From contig SJOL01008347.1 of NCBI GenBank assembly GCA_004794785.1, forward strand, positions 1,675,096-1,739,095: a stretch of DNA of 64,000 nt. Direction: 5' to 3'. Of this stretch, positions 1 to 14,241 are shown piece after piece. The notes beneath the pieces were generated by a model. That model ran no database searches, was not told where the DNA came from, and was given only the letters and a program-made list of their open reading frames with translations. The stretch comes from Opisthorchis felineus (taxonomy: Eukaryota > Platyhelminthes > Trematoda > Opisthorchiida > Opisthorchiidae). The first letter of the stretch is position 1. Each line of letters begins with the position of its first letter. The translations under genes and the position numbers were made by a program.

Positions 1-2600
1 AAAGAGGCGCTTGTGCAGAACGGCTGCTCGAACCCTGAGAAAAAAATCGGGTAAAGAAAATAGGTGCCAAAAAGCGAGCCTATGTCAGTCTACTATATAA
101 GGGGAAACAAAAAGGTGAAGTGATTTTGAGATGACTAAATGACTTTGTACAGCCTACACCTGAGTAGGACTCAATGACTATTCAAATAAATGTCATTATA
201 ATCCACTATTAGTCAGATTACCTAAATAAGTTAACAATCGATTACAGAGAAAATCAGCCTCAACGTCATGATGCGTTTTATTTATTAATGTCTTAGTTTT
301 CACAATTCCAGAATCTGTCATATTTTGGATACCAAACACAGAACGAGTATTTAATCCATTTGCCCACAAGCAAAACAAAGCAGAAAATCACAAACCAAAA
401 TTAAAATTGCACCAGTCACTTTATATTTGGTGAAAAAGCGTGAGCAACCGATATCTAGTCACCTTGGAAAAAAAGCTCTCCCATAGGAGCCATTTGACCT
501 GTAAAAGCGGAAGCTTGGAATCTTCAGTTCACTTACCATATTGTTGTCATTTTGCAGACAAATTACAACTTGTTTATGTGCCATCCCATTTGTTTTGCAT
601 AGCGGGCAATTATACTATATCCTGCAGTGTGTGAATTAAAAACTGCAGAGATGACAACAAGGAACTAATCTCTGAATGGTTGCTACAATCGTACGCGTCT
701 TTCTACGCGTGCATATGTAGAATGACCACTAGAGCATAATACATCGCCTAAAGTTGTAGAAAAATGGTTGGAACAGCGAATAACTTACACAGATTTAGAT
801 TTCCTCAGACCACACCAAGGAAAGCAACAGCTTATTCTAAGCGGTAGTCGTTTTGCCTTCTCTAACTCAGACCTCCTAAGCCCAACCAGTCACTCATTTA
901 ACGCTCAATTCATTCATAAGAAGTTGCAGCGGGTGTTCGATGCGTCGAATCTCCTAAAATGCGGTCTATGTTTCGTATAGTTATTTTACTTTCCAAGGTC
1001 CAAGGCAAAATTCTTACATAACAATTGTGAAAAGCTTTTGATGATGATGTACCAAAAATAAATAGATTGAAAAATAAACTAATAAGTTGTATGTTCTTAT
1101 ATATACAATATACGCATAGCAAGACCAGCTAATGATTTAGCTGTACACTTTGAACTGACTTTTATCGTTTTACCATGGTTGTTGGCAGTGCTTGTTGGCA
1201 AATGGACACGAACACGCTTCTGTACAAGAAATGAGGCACTAGGTGAGCGCGACTCAGTACAATATTTGGTATTCAGTTATGAATTGGGAATTTCGATTTA
1301 CTTCAGAAGCAGTTGAGTGTTCGTGTAACTTACACGAAAAGCAACGACTAACCGATCTGTGGAGCTACATTTAGGACTGCTAATTACATTGGCCAGCTCC
1401 ACCTAAGAATATAGATATGCTAATCTTAGACGGACGCAGCTACTTAACGCCCAAGGTTGTTTAAGTGCAATGTTATCTTCTGATGTTAGCAGTATCAGGC
1501 ATATACACTTAAGCTGTTTAGAATCCAGCTTCCTCATAGGTCAAAAGGGGATTTTTCAGAATGTCACCTATGAAATTTTGTTGTCTAAACTTTACCGGCC
1601 GTTAATTCCACTGAATCCATGCGACAGCGATACATTTTGACCGGTTATATGTCTATGAGTAAACCACGGACGGCAGCATATTCATTGAGGATTTGCTGTA
1701 GTACTTGGTCATGTCCTTTGTTTGACAACTTTATCATAAAATTGCGACCCTTTAGGCCAGGTACAACTTTAGGCCTTACAAAACCAGCGATCAGTCTTTC
1801 TAACAAATGTTACAGATTAAATTCTCATTGTTTTAGCTAAATTCAAACTCTGAAAAAGAGGTTGAAAATTTGGCTACATGTTTTGTGCAGTATGCAGTTG
1901 CATAATTCACATTCTCATTAGTGACATGCACTGAGCCCACACAGTTGATAAACTACAAATTGATTCGCATTTACACTGGGCTGAATAACCTTGTTTACAC
2001 TGATTAAGTACCTATCATTTAGAAAGTGGTCTGCCGTGCTTTCTTTCGCAGATGTGGTATTCAGTGGTCACGCAGGTATCAACTTACCAGCTATAAAGAC
2101 TTCTTGGCTCCAGTGATCCAAGCATATCAGTTCAGTTGTGTAGCAGATCTACACAGGATTCTAGATACCAGATTTCGCAATATCCCAAGAAAGGCGAGAT
2201 GATATAGCCTACATCTTTGTTAGTACAAACGACAAAAGTTTACATTATACCATACCTGTCTGGCGCAAATCCACTAAGTATAGTACTGGACTAAGCGAAA
2301 TGGTATAAATGTGCAAACCAGGTGAAATACCTTAAAACTTCGCGGAACCTGTACCTGTACACAATAATTCGAACGTTTATTCTTAGGAACCCGAAGTGAA
2401 ACCGAGTTTCACTCCAAGCAACAGCCTCAGTTTTTATGTGCTGCATAGCATTCTCCGGTTTTATCTTCAGTTACATCTACCCACAATAGGAATAATGAAA
2501 AACCTTTGAATGAAAACAGTTCGTGTGAAATATTAGCGCCAAACGAGAACTCCGGGCATGATGTTTACTTCCACCAGTCGCTGACTAATTTAGACTGTCT
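1..2600. other. Non-coding stretch, nothing recognised
   Basis: No exon, RNA gene or transposon domain is recognisable on either strand. Reading frames are all under about 75 codons and have the mixed composition expected from chance. The stretch lies downstream of the minus-strand Ig exon at 19.4-19.9 kb, so it could be intron of that gene or intergenic DNA; the sequence does not decide. Confidence 0.5.
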
Positions 2601-2604
2601 ACCA

Positions 2605-2630
2605 CCTACCAGCTTAAGGAAGCTGGTAGG
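2605..2630. repeat. Perfect 11-bp hairpin
   Basis: An 11-base arm (2605-2615, CCTACCAGCTT) is followed by a 4-base spacer AAGG and its exact reverse complement (2620-2630). The transcript of either strand could fold into a stable stem-loop. There is no neighbouring T-run or gene end to suggest a terminator. It may be a chance inverted repeat or the end of a small foldback element. Confidence 0.6.
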
Positions 2631-5600
2631 AACGTTTTCTCTAATTAATTGCTGACCCTCGTAGAAGGCCAGGAAATTACCAAGCCATGAAATTTCACTA
2701 AGTGCTTTAGCATAAACGTGTGATCATGCCTCTAAATTTTCAGCAACACCATCATTTTCGTCTCTTTTGAAGCTTTCTCCAAGTCCCCTGATGAAGGTCA
2801 CTATAGAGAGAGTAGGCCACGACAATGGGCCCTTTAGGATCAGGCAATACCTTCAACGTAAAACAGAAAGCTTCGTCTAATTCCAAACGGGTGATTCCTT
2901 GTCCAATCCAGACCAGCAATTCTTTAGGTGTAGTTTGCATCTAGCAATATGATATATAGAAAAGGTGCTTTTACTCGGTAGTTTTTTATCATTGGCTGTC
3001 ACACAACACGGTGGGGGACCTTTCTTTCGCTTATATTTGCGTGTCTGGAAAAGTTTTAGGAAGCTGGCAGTATCTTCCCAATACAGCTGATTTTGTCTGG
3101 CCTTTTCTAACATGAAATAGTTGTATGATAATGGACTGCCACCCATTTGCGCATTAATTAAATAAGCACCCGCGACTTTGTATTGTCCTGATTTACCTTT
3201 GATGAACACTCAACTAGTGCAATCATCCGGGCAGTTACGTAATAAAACTTCTACAAAACCTTCCCAATGACTAACGCGTGCTCCTCAGTTCTTCAGAAAA
3301 CGTATCAAATTGGTCTTTTCACTTTGAGCAGAAGAAATTGTTCTTTTCGTACCTCTCAAGGTTCAGCTCCCCTATCCGTCTAATTTAGATGGAATCCTAG
3401 CGCACATTTTCAGCATCTGAAGTATCAACAACATCGTCCAATGTTAATCATGGTTGTGTAGCGTTCTTTCATTTGTTTGTATGGCAGTTTGCCTACTCCG
3501 TGTAACACGTTGGACATGCGCCATTTAGCTAATTATTATGATTCATTTTTACTGGAAGTGTGGAATATAGTTTGTTAAATGAAGCGGAAAATACACATTC
3601 TTGGTGCGTAGCTGAAACCAGATGGAGTTACAGATGCTTTCCTTGAGGAGACCATCTGAAGGTACCAACAAAAGTAGTTCCTTCTGCATCGGGTAGCTTT
3701 CCGGGAAGATATTGCATATGAAAATGTGCTCTTATAGGTCTCCAAAACCTGAACGTTTATAAGAGCTGGGTTTGAGTAGACGTTTCTAGGCGTTAGGAAT
3801 TCTCCAACAACCTGTTCCAAAGCACGTATTTTCACTACTAAAAGCTTGTCATAATCGTTTGCGTAATTCATAGTGAAATAGGGGTTGAACTAGAGAATAA
3901 GTGTACAAAATTCCTGCTTATTGCGGTGTCCTAAAGTTAGTCAATAAAGTGGCAATTAACTCTAGTGTGTTTTTACGAAAAGGAATATAATTTTTGAGAA
4001 ATTCACCGTATGACGAAGTTTTGCTTATATCGGACTGTCGTTTATTCTTTGATAACATACATGCAAGACCATGCCAGACAGTGGTAATTTTGCACCCCCG
4101 AGTTTTTGGATTAGTGGTGTCTTCGGCGCACATAACTGGAAGGATTGGATATCCAATGGTGATACCAGACGAAGCTACCATTGCGGTTTTCCGTTTTTGG
4201 GCTTATTTGACGCATCGCAACACATGTCAGGTCCCATGATGAACAAGTCTGACGCTGCATTATCATACTTGTCGCTACCCCCATCACCGTGGTTGGAATG
4301 GCTTCGATGGATTCAGAGCAACTGGTTTGGTGCAATTATGGGCAAATCCCCAAATATGCGACTGTTGGAAGTACCGGCCTCTTACTTGCCGTGACCATTT
4401 TTACCTCGTCACTCGGTGGCCTCCTAGGAAAATTCCTTGAAAAGTTCTGAAACACAGTAACGCCTTCTAAGTATGCAAGTATAATCAAGCCAAAATCGGT
4501 GAAATTCGTCATACCAGAAAAGTTTACGCCGGTTTACCATACTCTGAAATCTTCCATTTGTTTCCCCTTCACAAATGAAGAACGCATGAACATGCATGGT
4601 GACATGGACACTTTGTTTTTTTACCAAATAAGTTTAACGAACTTTTTCATCTTATAAAGGAAGTGATAAACCGGTGGACCAGAGGACGGGTGCAAAGACT
4701 TCACAGGACACAACTTTTCACAACCCGCACCGTAAATGTTTATGGGAGTTAGGCCTATCTCTCGGGATTTGGCAAAGACTGAGCCAAATCGGCAGCCGCT
4801 GTCTAAATTCCCTCGAAAAGGCAGTGCTAAACCAAGAGGTATTCAAGTGAGTAGCGGTATCTTTTACATCAAATACTGGGGTTTGGCTCCGCAAAAATGT
4901 TAGTACAACAAACTTTTTGGGCAACTATACCGCGTGAATTCCGTTTATGGAACCGGATTTCATGTTGACCCATCCGTTATTGGGGTGACATTTCCATAGT
5001 CAGCTTGCAGCAGCCTTGTGTTCACTACACAAGAAAGTGGAGACAAAAGCTAGGAAATTAATATAGAAAGCAGAATAACAGAATTATCAGTGGCCGTTCC
5101 CGAGGGGGAAATACCATAGCAGAGCGCCGAATATCACTACCAATTAGTATCTCATTTTGGAAGCATAATTCGGAATTTAACCTGACAAAAAACTGTTTAT
5201 CAATGTTTCCGTTCACCCTTATTGGATTGAAAGGACACTTGCTCCACAGAGAGGGGCAACCCCACTAGTGTACACACTCCCCGTAACATATCAGAATCAC
5301 TTTAGCTGGACAGAATTGTGTCCTCCTAGAGTCAACTATAGTTAAACCGGTCGGGTAGGAAAATAACGGATAGCCTCAAGCACATGCATGCTTTTGTCTG
5401 CATAGCGTGAATTAAGATTGCTTGAAAAAACAAGTTTTTGAATAATGTATTCAATGGTTAGTAGGCGCTAAAAACGCCTACGCGGCGGGATGAATAAACT
5501 GATGACATGCCTGAAGCTGATGGTTAACGACATCCTTATACCGTAGAACAGGATGAACTACCAAAAAACTTTTTGTTTTGAAAGCAAGCATTTCGCTTTT

Positions 5601-8600
5601 GATTCTTTTTAATCCTTTCCTAGTTCGTACAAATTTCGTTTGTCTAGAAGTTGCTAAGGATGTTTCATGGCATACAGCACCGACTGGTATGCAAAATACT
5701 CTGAAAAATCCAAAGTGGAACTGGGAATAAATCTCATAATCGCGACCGCGCAAAACAGCTATCCTGATCAAAGGTATAAGGAAGAACTGTCTTTATCGGA
5801 AACATTGGCTCTAATCTATATGGGATAGCAAAACATATTACAATATAGGCCGACCATTTACTTAGAAACCGAGGTTTTATGTATGAAAAACTCAAATCAA
5901 CCTCTTATTTACAGTGCCTTTTAGCACATGTGTATCGAATACATTGACTTGAAATTCCCTTGAACCCGTTTTCACATCCGCCTCTTGATTCAGGACTACT
6001 TTGTTTGACAAGCTGCTTTTTATTTGAAATTACTCCACAAATTCTGCGAGAAAGATTCGATTAATTTCTAAAGCCGAAAGCAAACCGATTCAGTATGGAC
6101 CATACCGTTGGCTGAAGTAACTGATCCAATAAAAAGGAAGAGTTGTTTGAATTTCTACACAGGTAACTAAGACAAGCAAATTAGCTAGGCAACGGAGAAT
6201 TACAAACTATTCATCACTTACTTTGTCCGGTAATTAAGTTGATGCTAAACATCTACCTACTGACCAGAAATTAATTTAAGGACCCTAAGACCAAGAAACT
6301 TATTCCTCGGTTGTGGCACTTAACGGGTTGTAATTCAGAGTGTGAATATCTAATGCGTCTACTTTCAGATCATGACTACGATTCTAAAGCGGCTAATTTT
6401 CATCCGTACACATTCTGGTGTGTCGTTGTTCTTACTGGGTAAGTTGATGCTCGATTTCAGCCTGGATAACTTCAGCCAGTGATTTTAACAAACCTTGTGT
6501 CCCAGATACGCCCACGAATTGAGTTACGCTGCCCGTTTCTGTCACAGCAATCTGTACAAGTTTGTCGGTCTTACTGTGATGCCTCTATAAAGCAGGTGTA
6601 TTTTCAGTTCCATGTTATCAGCAAATATCCCTACAGAGTGATTCACGTAAGATCCTCCAGAATATCTGAAAGACATTGAAGCCCACTGATAAATTTGTGC
6701 AAGAGGTCGATTTATATTAATTTTTCGTACTCCTCTGAATAGATGTGGAACAAATCATAGGCGAGGACACGTGGGTAAGTAGGACTTAGGGTAGTTCACT
6801 CCGTAGCTCGGGTATGCAAGAATTTGGTGGTCCAATCCCACATCTTTCTCTTCTTTCCTAATTTGACGAAAAGTTTTCCCATCCATTTTTTCATAGTTGG
6901 CATACATAGTTGGCAGTTCTTAGTGAGGCAAAGCTTACACATCGTATGGTTATCATTTACTCACATATTCTATTCAGAAGATGATAGACAAACAAAGGAT
7001 TCATCCCACAAGGGCTGAGTACTACAAAGCTGTGATAGTTCTTGCCCAATAGACATATCAACCAGAACAGTTATTATTGTGCCATGAGTGAAACTAAATA
7101 GACAATATTTTCACACTACACTAGATTTCTTTGGTCCGACGGGCTACCAACATCTACACAGCCTGCTACTTACCCGCCTATAATCCCATAATTTTAGGTG
7201 AAGTGAAGCTGATTTATTTCTAAACTTTTACCATTCCCGAACATAGCAGCGTAATCTGATTGTCACGGTTGCTTAAACTCTAGTGTAACAATGTTTGAGG
7301 AAAGTGGAGACAACACAAATCAAAGAACATAATTTCTTTTATCAAGATAAATATGTCGGACAATCAGGTAATACCAATGAATTTATTGCACATCATTGGG
7401 CAGCTTTTCGTCAAATAACTTATTCGTTTTTTATAATCTGGTAAGCAGTGCTGTATTCCTTACAGTCTCGCTGAGCTAAAGGGATGCTCACGTCTCAGGA
7501 TCGGTTGGAAAAGGATGACTTCAAGGCTGCGCTGCGTACACCCGCCCATCTAATTTTTTTAAAAAGAAAATCTTTATCCTCGACAATCTAATGCACCAAA
7601 AATTAAACGGCTTAATTGTAACCTGCGAATCGTTATATGAATGAAGAATACACAGTTTACACTTTTTCACCTGTGGGTGGATGATACACATACTTGAAAT
7701 TTGTATGAACGAAATCACCGCTGTGGTTGTAACGCTGGATTGTTCTCACGAAAATTTTCCAGGCAAATTTTTTTTGAAATAAGGTAGCTGTAAAATTAAG
7801 CCGACGCTTGTCACTTCTATACATCCGGTTACAAACAACCAACGACTACTAAAGTGCATCCGAAAAGTTTGCCAAGCCACAAGTAGGTTATTCTCTTACT
7901 GGGTTTCGCGATGCATATTTGCGGGTGATGGTATCTAAGGGGATCACATAGAATTGCACCGTTCATTTTAGATAGTAAGTAAAACATCAGGTCAAGCGGT
8001 CTCGAAGGATACTGATTAGAAGACGCATGTACTGATGTCTCATTAGGGGACGGGGCGAACTAACCGGAACATCCCGGTGCAAATGTGCACGTGCCGCAGC
8101 CACATCTCTAATGGACTCCTTTCACTGAGGACATTAAGCCAAATGTTTTCACTTGCGAAACAATACATTCTGTATCCCCTCTGGTTCTTCTACGATACAG
8201 TACTTAATGTATGGGTTTAACCTCTTGTTTTATGCACTGGTCGCAGAAGGTTATCAAGATAGGCAACCAACCAATCATAGTAAAACGGACTATTCGGACC
8301 AAGTGTATTAGTCTGAGTTCCCACTACTTTTTGGTATGTGGAAGCTATAGATTTGAGGAGAATTATTATCATTGACCGAATTCTAAACGAATTCACTGGT
8401 AAACAGTTATCAAGCCACTGGACGCCCACGTACCGAAGAAGCCATGCATCGTTTTCACTGAGCCAAATGTGGCGCCTCACCCAAGTCCTTGGCGCCGTTG
8501 TAAACACGAGAGAATAGTAGCAGTGGACGAACGTCCAGAGGCCTGACGCAGGGCATCATTCGACATAAACGCGATGGCATAACAGTGAACACCAGCACTA

Positions 8601-10470
8601 AATACCATTTTATCATGGAGGTAGAGACTAATTCTTTCAAGTTTGGGTGTAATATTCCACCTCTCATGGTATAGCACATTGCAAGCTCTATCTAGAGCCA
8701 CTCACCGAAACCTCAGCTTGGCACTGGTTAACATCGCGATATCCATTGACCGGACGACTAATGTTGTTGTCATCCGTAGGACGACTACGTCGGGCAGAGA
8801 GTAGAAAAAGAACAAATTTATTTTGGTTGTATGAGATAGACCTTACTAAGCCACGCTCCTTCGAAAGCTTCATAAGTGCAGTATTTCGGGGCCACACAGA
8901 AAAGATTCAGTTCCTTCCGAATGTTACACTTGTTTTTCAAAATTGCAGCGCTTCACCTCTCAAAGCTTCTCATGTTTCCCTTTCTGATCGTTCTCCATGT
9001 CATTCTGTCGGATGCCATATCCTCTCTTGACCTAAAATGAACGCTACCGGTTTCTAAACGTTCCCAAAGGCCGTCCAGACAAAAAAATTTCGGACATCTC
9101 TGGTTTCCGACTCCGTTTCTTAACTCGCCGTGCACAAGTTCGTTTTCGGATTCCAGTTGTAGCCATTTGTTTCAGGTGGTCTAAACAGCGGAGTTGGTTT
9201 TGCATGAGACTTTGTCCAAATCCAAGAGCGTTTGTTCTTTCGAGGACTCTGGTGTTCGGGATGCAGTCAATTCATTTGGGTTGGAGAATTTTGCGTCAAG
9301 TTAATATGTCATCTGTATAACGTCCAATTCCTGCTACCGTACACTTATGCTGATGGCTTTACACTAGTTTCTGATGCAACTGATGATTGGTTGAGACGTG
9401 TTTCGGGGGATAACCAAATACCCAGCTGCTTTTTGCAATTCGTGCGTATTTCTCATTATCGAACGATAGGCCTGTGGATGATGTGTCGTCAAATTAGCAG
9501 AAGTAGATGCGACATCTGCCAAACATTTATCAAAATGCTTTTTGGTTTTAACCTATATACAGGCTGATGAAGAAAAAAAATGTTTTCGGAATCTTTGGAT
9601 TTGATCCAATCAGTCATACAAGGAACACGAAGTCACGGGACAGAAAATATTCGACGCGCCTAGTAAATTCTAGGAATACAGTCCACAGAGCAGCGCAACT
9701 TGAAACAGCCGATTGGATCCCGAGAAAGGTCTTTTCCTGCAAATCACTCACCTCAGTTGACATCAGCTTCACTTTGAAAACTATATAAACCCGGGCAGGT
9801 AAGGAGAAACTATTCAAGCAAAAACGCACTGATGATGTTACCTGATTGGTGACGGAATGTTTGCAAACTAACCGCCAAGATTAACGGCCACTTAATCAGC
9901 CACTAATATTAGTTGCATCAGTTCGATCGTACAAACTCTTGAGAAGCTTTCCCATCGGGAACTAAAACGAAAGAATCTTTTCAGGTTTAAAAAATCACCA
10001 TGCATTAACACAAGATGCTGTGATAATCCATATGACCACTACTGGGCCAGAGTGCCCAGTTGAACAGCTGACCGTTGTTTCGCATAGTTCAGGTTTGTGC
10101 GCTACTACTGTTAAGCAGTTTTACGAACTTCCATCTCCATCATATTCATATCCACGCTACTGACGATAACGTGTCACACCGTACGGTGTACATGCGGTTT
10201 CGCCGCTCAGATGGAGTGCTCAGCATCAGCATTCAACCACAGGTTGTTTATAGGGCAACACACTTTTCTCACGCCTATTACAAATAAACTTACAACACCT
10301 GTGCAGAATTCTCTTTCCTGTCTCCCAATGTGCTTGGCCTTTTGTCTTAGTTTGCATAGGCAAAAGTACTTCTGAGAAACTAGTGATCAACAAAACCGCG
10401 GTCAAAAATTAAAAAACTCAGCTGTTGACAAGGTCGTCTCTGCTGTATACCAACACCAAGGTAAGGCCAC
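2631..10470. other. Non-coding stretch with unassigned open frames
   Basis: No domain is recognised. Several frames of 90-110 codons occur, for example 2877-3209 and 3575-3871 on the minus strand and 9232-9567 on the plus strand. None has a family motif, and most lack an ATG or a good splice pair. A plus-strand frame ending at 4440 reads like a hydrophobic C-terminus and is discussed as a finding. Two overlapping minus-strand frames at 8217-8700 resemble no family clearly. Confidence 0.45.
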
Positions 10471-10510
10471 AAAAAGATACAGATACAGATGTAGATACAA
10501 AAAGATACAG
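10471..10510. repeat. Short imperfect repeat built on GATACA
   Basis: The 12-mer AAAAAGATACAG occurs at both ends of this 40-base stretch. Two further GATACA-like units lie between, making a small imperfect tandem array. No function is suggested. Confidence 0.6.
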
Positions 10511-13500
10511 TGTGTGTGCTGAAACCATCTCTTATGCTCTCTGATTCATGTGGTCGAATGAATGGCGAAAAACGACTCGAGCTACCAATTCAGGAAATGA
10601 GTGGCCATTTAAAATGGGATCTGCCAGATGAGGGACGCACGGTGGTTAAACTACTTTGATTGACACAAACGAATGGTTATCACCAAATTTGACTGAACTT
10701 CTGCGACTCTCGTTTATTGCTTGTGACAAGCCTAAGTCTGTTGGCACCAGTGCATCTATTCTGGCAAATATGATTATATTGTTGAATTTATACTTTTTTT
10801 GGTTTCTAAGTGTCTTGAGGCATACCTTGACTCGGCAGGTGACTTGAATTCCAAAAATTTGGATGCTTTGTTTGTGAATACCCCAAGTCTGTTTAACTGA
10901 AAGCCAGAATTATGTCAGTTATTTTGAGAAAAAAACGTTTTCAACCTTGGACCTCCTTTTACGCAATCTAAAAATCCATTGGAGCTTCCATTTTAAATCC
11001 AATTCAGGGCAATGATACAAGCAGAAAGATTGCCCAGATAATGGAATACGACAAGAAACGACTTCTCACCAGCAGTGAAAACCTCAAAAGCTTACAATAA
11101 ATTTCGAACGCGCAATTTTCCTGAAGCTATTTGGAGGCTCAATTTTGGGTGATAATTTTTCGAAACACTACTTATTTAAACTGCGACTAGATCCACGCAG
11201 TCTGGCTCGAGAATGGAGGATTTTTGGAGGAAGACCCATATGACCTGGTCAGAGTAATCAATTTTTGTAGGCTGTGTATGGGTTGCACGCCTGATGTTGT
11301 CATTCCTGAAAGACGTTCTCCCCATGAATTTGATAAGTCTAGCATGGTGATAATTAAACGAGGTTTATTCTTATCTAACAAACCCCTTAGCTTGAGATCA
11401 TTGTGGCAATACCTTATGATTACTTTTGTCCAAACATGTAGTGAATTTGTTTCCGGCTGAAGGGGCGAATATAACGATGGGATTTATTTTTAAAATAGAC
11501 CAAGTAGATTGGTGTGAAAAATATTGCTGTAAATAACTCTCCTTGTGAAGAGGGAGAATAGCAAAAGAGTCCACATCTGGTCAGTCCATCTGGGACAGTC
11601 CATCTCTGACTGTCTCAACTATACATTTAATTCTAAATCCCACTGACAACTGGACTCATCATTCTACATGCGTCATGGTGAAACACGACCTTCATTAAAC
11701 AAGGTGCGCAACCATCCTCTATTTCCGAACTTGGTCGTAATTTGCGTGTGCAAACGCATTTCTTACCAAATTGTCGAAACATTTCGACGTTGACAACCAA
11801 GTAGTTCGATTCGCGGACACTGATTGCATTTTCACCTTGATCAGTGCTTCCCGTTCACTGTCAATCTGGGCAGCCCCACGAAATACTTCGTAGATTATGG
11901 TTTCTACTCCACCAGACGGAAAACACAGTTGTACGCGGATCGCAGTTGCAAGTGATTATGATTGGCAAACATGTCCACACATTCGCAGCCTGATGCCACC
12001 TTTGGGCAACATATCATCTCAAGAATACTAAATTTGACTTTTTTTAAGGAAATCTTGGATTACTGAGTGATTCAACTTCGGTTTTCCACGAATTTTAGAA
12101 TGAATTTAAGTGACGTCGAAGTTAGAAACTTATCTGAGCGTATCCCACATTAATGAACGTTCACATAAAAAGTCGTATGAGAGGCGATAAACCCGCAACT
12201 CACTGTCAGGCAGTGGTCAGAATTGTGGAGATAAAATATTTTACTCAAATATGAGTGTTAAGTCCACCATTGTTCCAGTCATTCTGAAGAGAACATGTGT
12301 GAGCAATCTGAAAATTATGGTGCTCCGGAAGGAGGAAATAACCAAGTGTAGACTTGCAAATAAGTACACGGAACAAAATATCATCACGGGGGCGATATCT
12401 AAGTCGAATTTCCACGTTGGTGGAAAACTGACAATTGTCTAATAACGAGAGGGTCGGAGTTCCACATCGATAACTTCTTAAGTATTTGAGACCAGTTGCT
12501 TGAATGCTTCCTGAGATTTTAGAACAGGTTTGAAATTTATTCAATGGTAATTGAGATTGCGAATATACCAACAGCAGCTTTGGATGCCCAGTGCTGGACA
12601 GTCCATGAACCACGTTGCTGTCCTACCCCATAATTACACAGCAGCGACTGGCACTCAAGTTTACTTAACGGCAAATGAGCACAACACTGGATGGCTGGTG
12701 GGTTGGTGAATCCTGCAAAAAGAAGGGCTTTTCAAGATATGCAAAAACAGCCCTCTACATAATAGAAAATTAGCGGTGAAGGTCTTCCTGATAATCACTT
12801 TGCATTAACTTTTGCCTCACCATTCAGAACCCAGAGGGATATTTGCTACACTTCACACCGTGTATCTGAAAGAGTTGTGTGAAACGCCAGTGCCCGAAAG
12901 TTACTTGCAATTAATAAGTCTAGGCGGTGAAGCCAGACAAAATTAATGCAGCAGAATGAACGGATGGCGGCGGGTTCTGACAGCGCATGCTGAATTGGTT
13001 AACTAACCACAATGGGAAAGTGAACGACTGACTCTCCTGTCCTGAGTTAATAACCCGAATACGCTTAGAAATTTGGTTGAAACGACCGGTCTGTCTCCCA
13101 TCACTTTGTATCCTGTCAATTACTTCCTGCGACCCGAAATGTCCCCCCCAGCACCCTTATTTTCCACCTAGGCTCTGGTGTGAATTAAAAAACAAAGAAC
13201 CTGCATCTGGTGTTATTACCAGTTGTTTAGAACGAAAAAAGGAACTTCCTGAATCTCAGTTGCATACTCCTAAAGCCCGGAGGATTTGTTGTTTCCTTTT
13301 ATGAAAGGCCAATCAGTGCGTCTTGTTGCTCGATAAAAATAAGCCCTTAGCAATGGAAAAATGGCCAAGTATTTCACTTTACTGTTGGAAGATTTGTTAC
13401 TGAATTACAGCCACATTACGCCACCTACAAAACAAACCTATACTTGCCATTCTAAACCCACGCTACGGAAGAATTGTTGAGGGGACTACTGTCAACAGCC

Positions 13501-14241
13501 CAGAGAGAAAGCAACCAATCACAAGCTAAGCGTTGCGTCGTTATTCGCGTGACCTGACCTGGCCATACCTTAAAAGCGGACGTTTCTTCGTAAATGTCTT
13601 CAAATTGTTCAAAATGAGCAACGGGACACTGTCCCCCAAGCTTCTAAGGGCCCAAGTTTACAGAAATCTTAGGTAAATTTTTCTTTGCACATTATCGGAT
13701 ACTGTCTGATGTTTTCCAAGATAAGCCACCTGTCATTTCCTGTCAAGTGGATCACGTGATAACTTCCAAATCCTTCCGAATATTGTTTCGGCAATTTCGC
13801 CTATATAGAAAATTATTCATACCGCAGGACCAAGCTGACCATTCTGAAAACCATGCACACTCGTTTGTCTATAAATTAAAAAGGCCCTAGCAAAAATCAC
13901 ATGGCATTTGTTGATCTCATTTGAGCTTATGAAACATTAATCGTAGTGCAAAGTGATTGTTAAACCGTTGTGCATTAAAACAATAATTGCCGGTGTTTTT
14001 GGTGGATTCCTACATACTACACGAAAAAACGGTTCGTCAAAACCCCAGTCGTTTCATTCACTTCAAACATTAAAATTCTCTCCTGAGTTGTGGACACGAC
14101 GGCATTTTTTGCCAAATCGGGTAACATTCATGTCATTTAGTCTTCTTGGAGAAATTAGAAAGCAATAGGACCGCAAGTTTTAGAATACTAATGTGCAAAT
14201 ATATCATCGAAACAATTTTGGGGTAACGGCCCTGATTATAG
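10511..14241. other. Non-coding stretch, little recognised
   Basis: No exon is supported. The longest frame (12245-12613, minus, about 122 codons) starts only with GTG, has no recognisable motif and lacks splice support. A short tandem duplication lies at 11582-11609. The rest is ordinary AT-rich sequence. Confidence 0.45.
11582..11609. repeat. 14-bp tandem duplication
   Basis: The unit CAGTCCATCTGGGA is followed directly by CAGTCCATCTCTGA. A further related piece lies just upstream (about 11566-11581). This looks like a replication-slippage duplication; no function is evident. Confidence 0.6.

Noticed and set aside
8217..8701. Overlapping minus-strand frames that could be read as a LINE C-terminal domain
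   Set aside because: Trying to align them with the L-R-H-L-W and L-Y-G-C-E-T-W blocks gave only scattered matches in wrong spacing.
9752..9813. A possible small minus-strand exon ending in ACTGAG|GTGAGT
   Set aside because: The donor is strong, but the encoded residues match nothing and do not continue the Ig domain. Donor-like sites occur by chance.
12245..12613. 122-codon minus-strand frame, one of the longest in the window
   Set aside because: It starts with GTG, has no domain pattern and no splice context. Frames of this length are expected by chance at this base composition.
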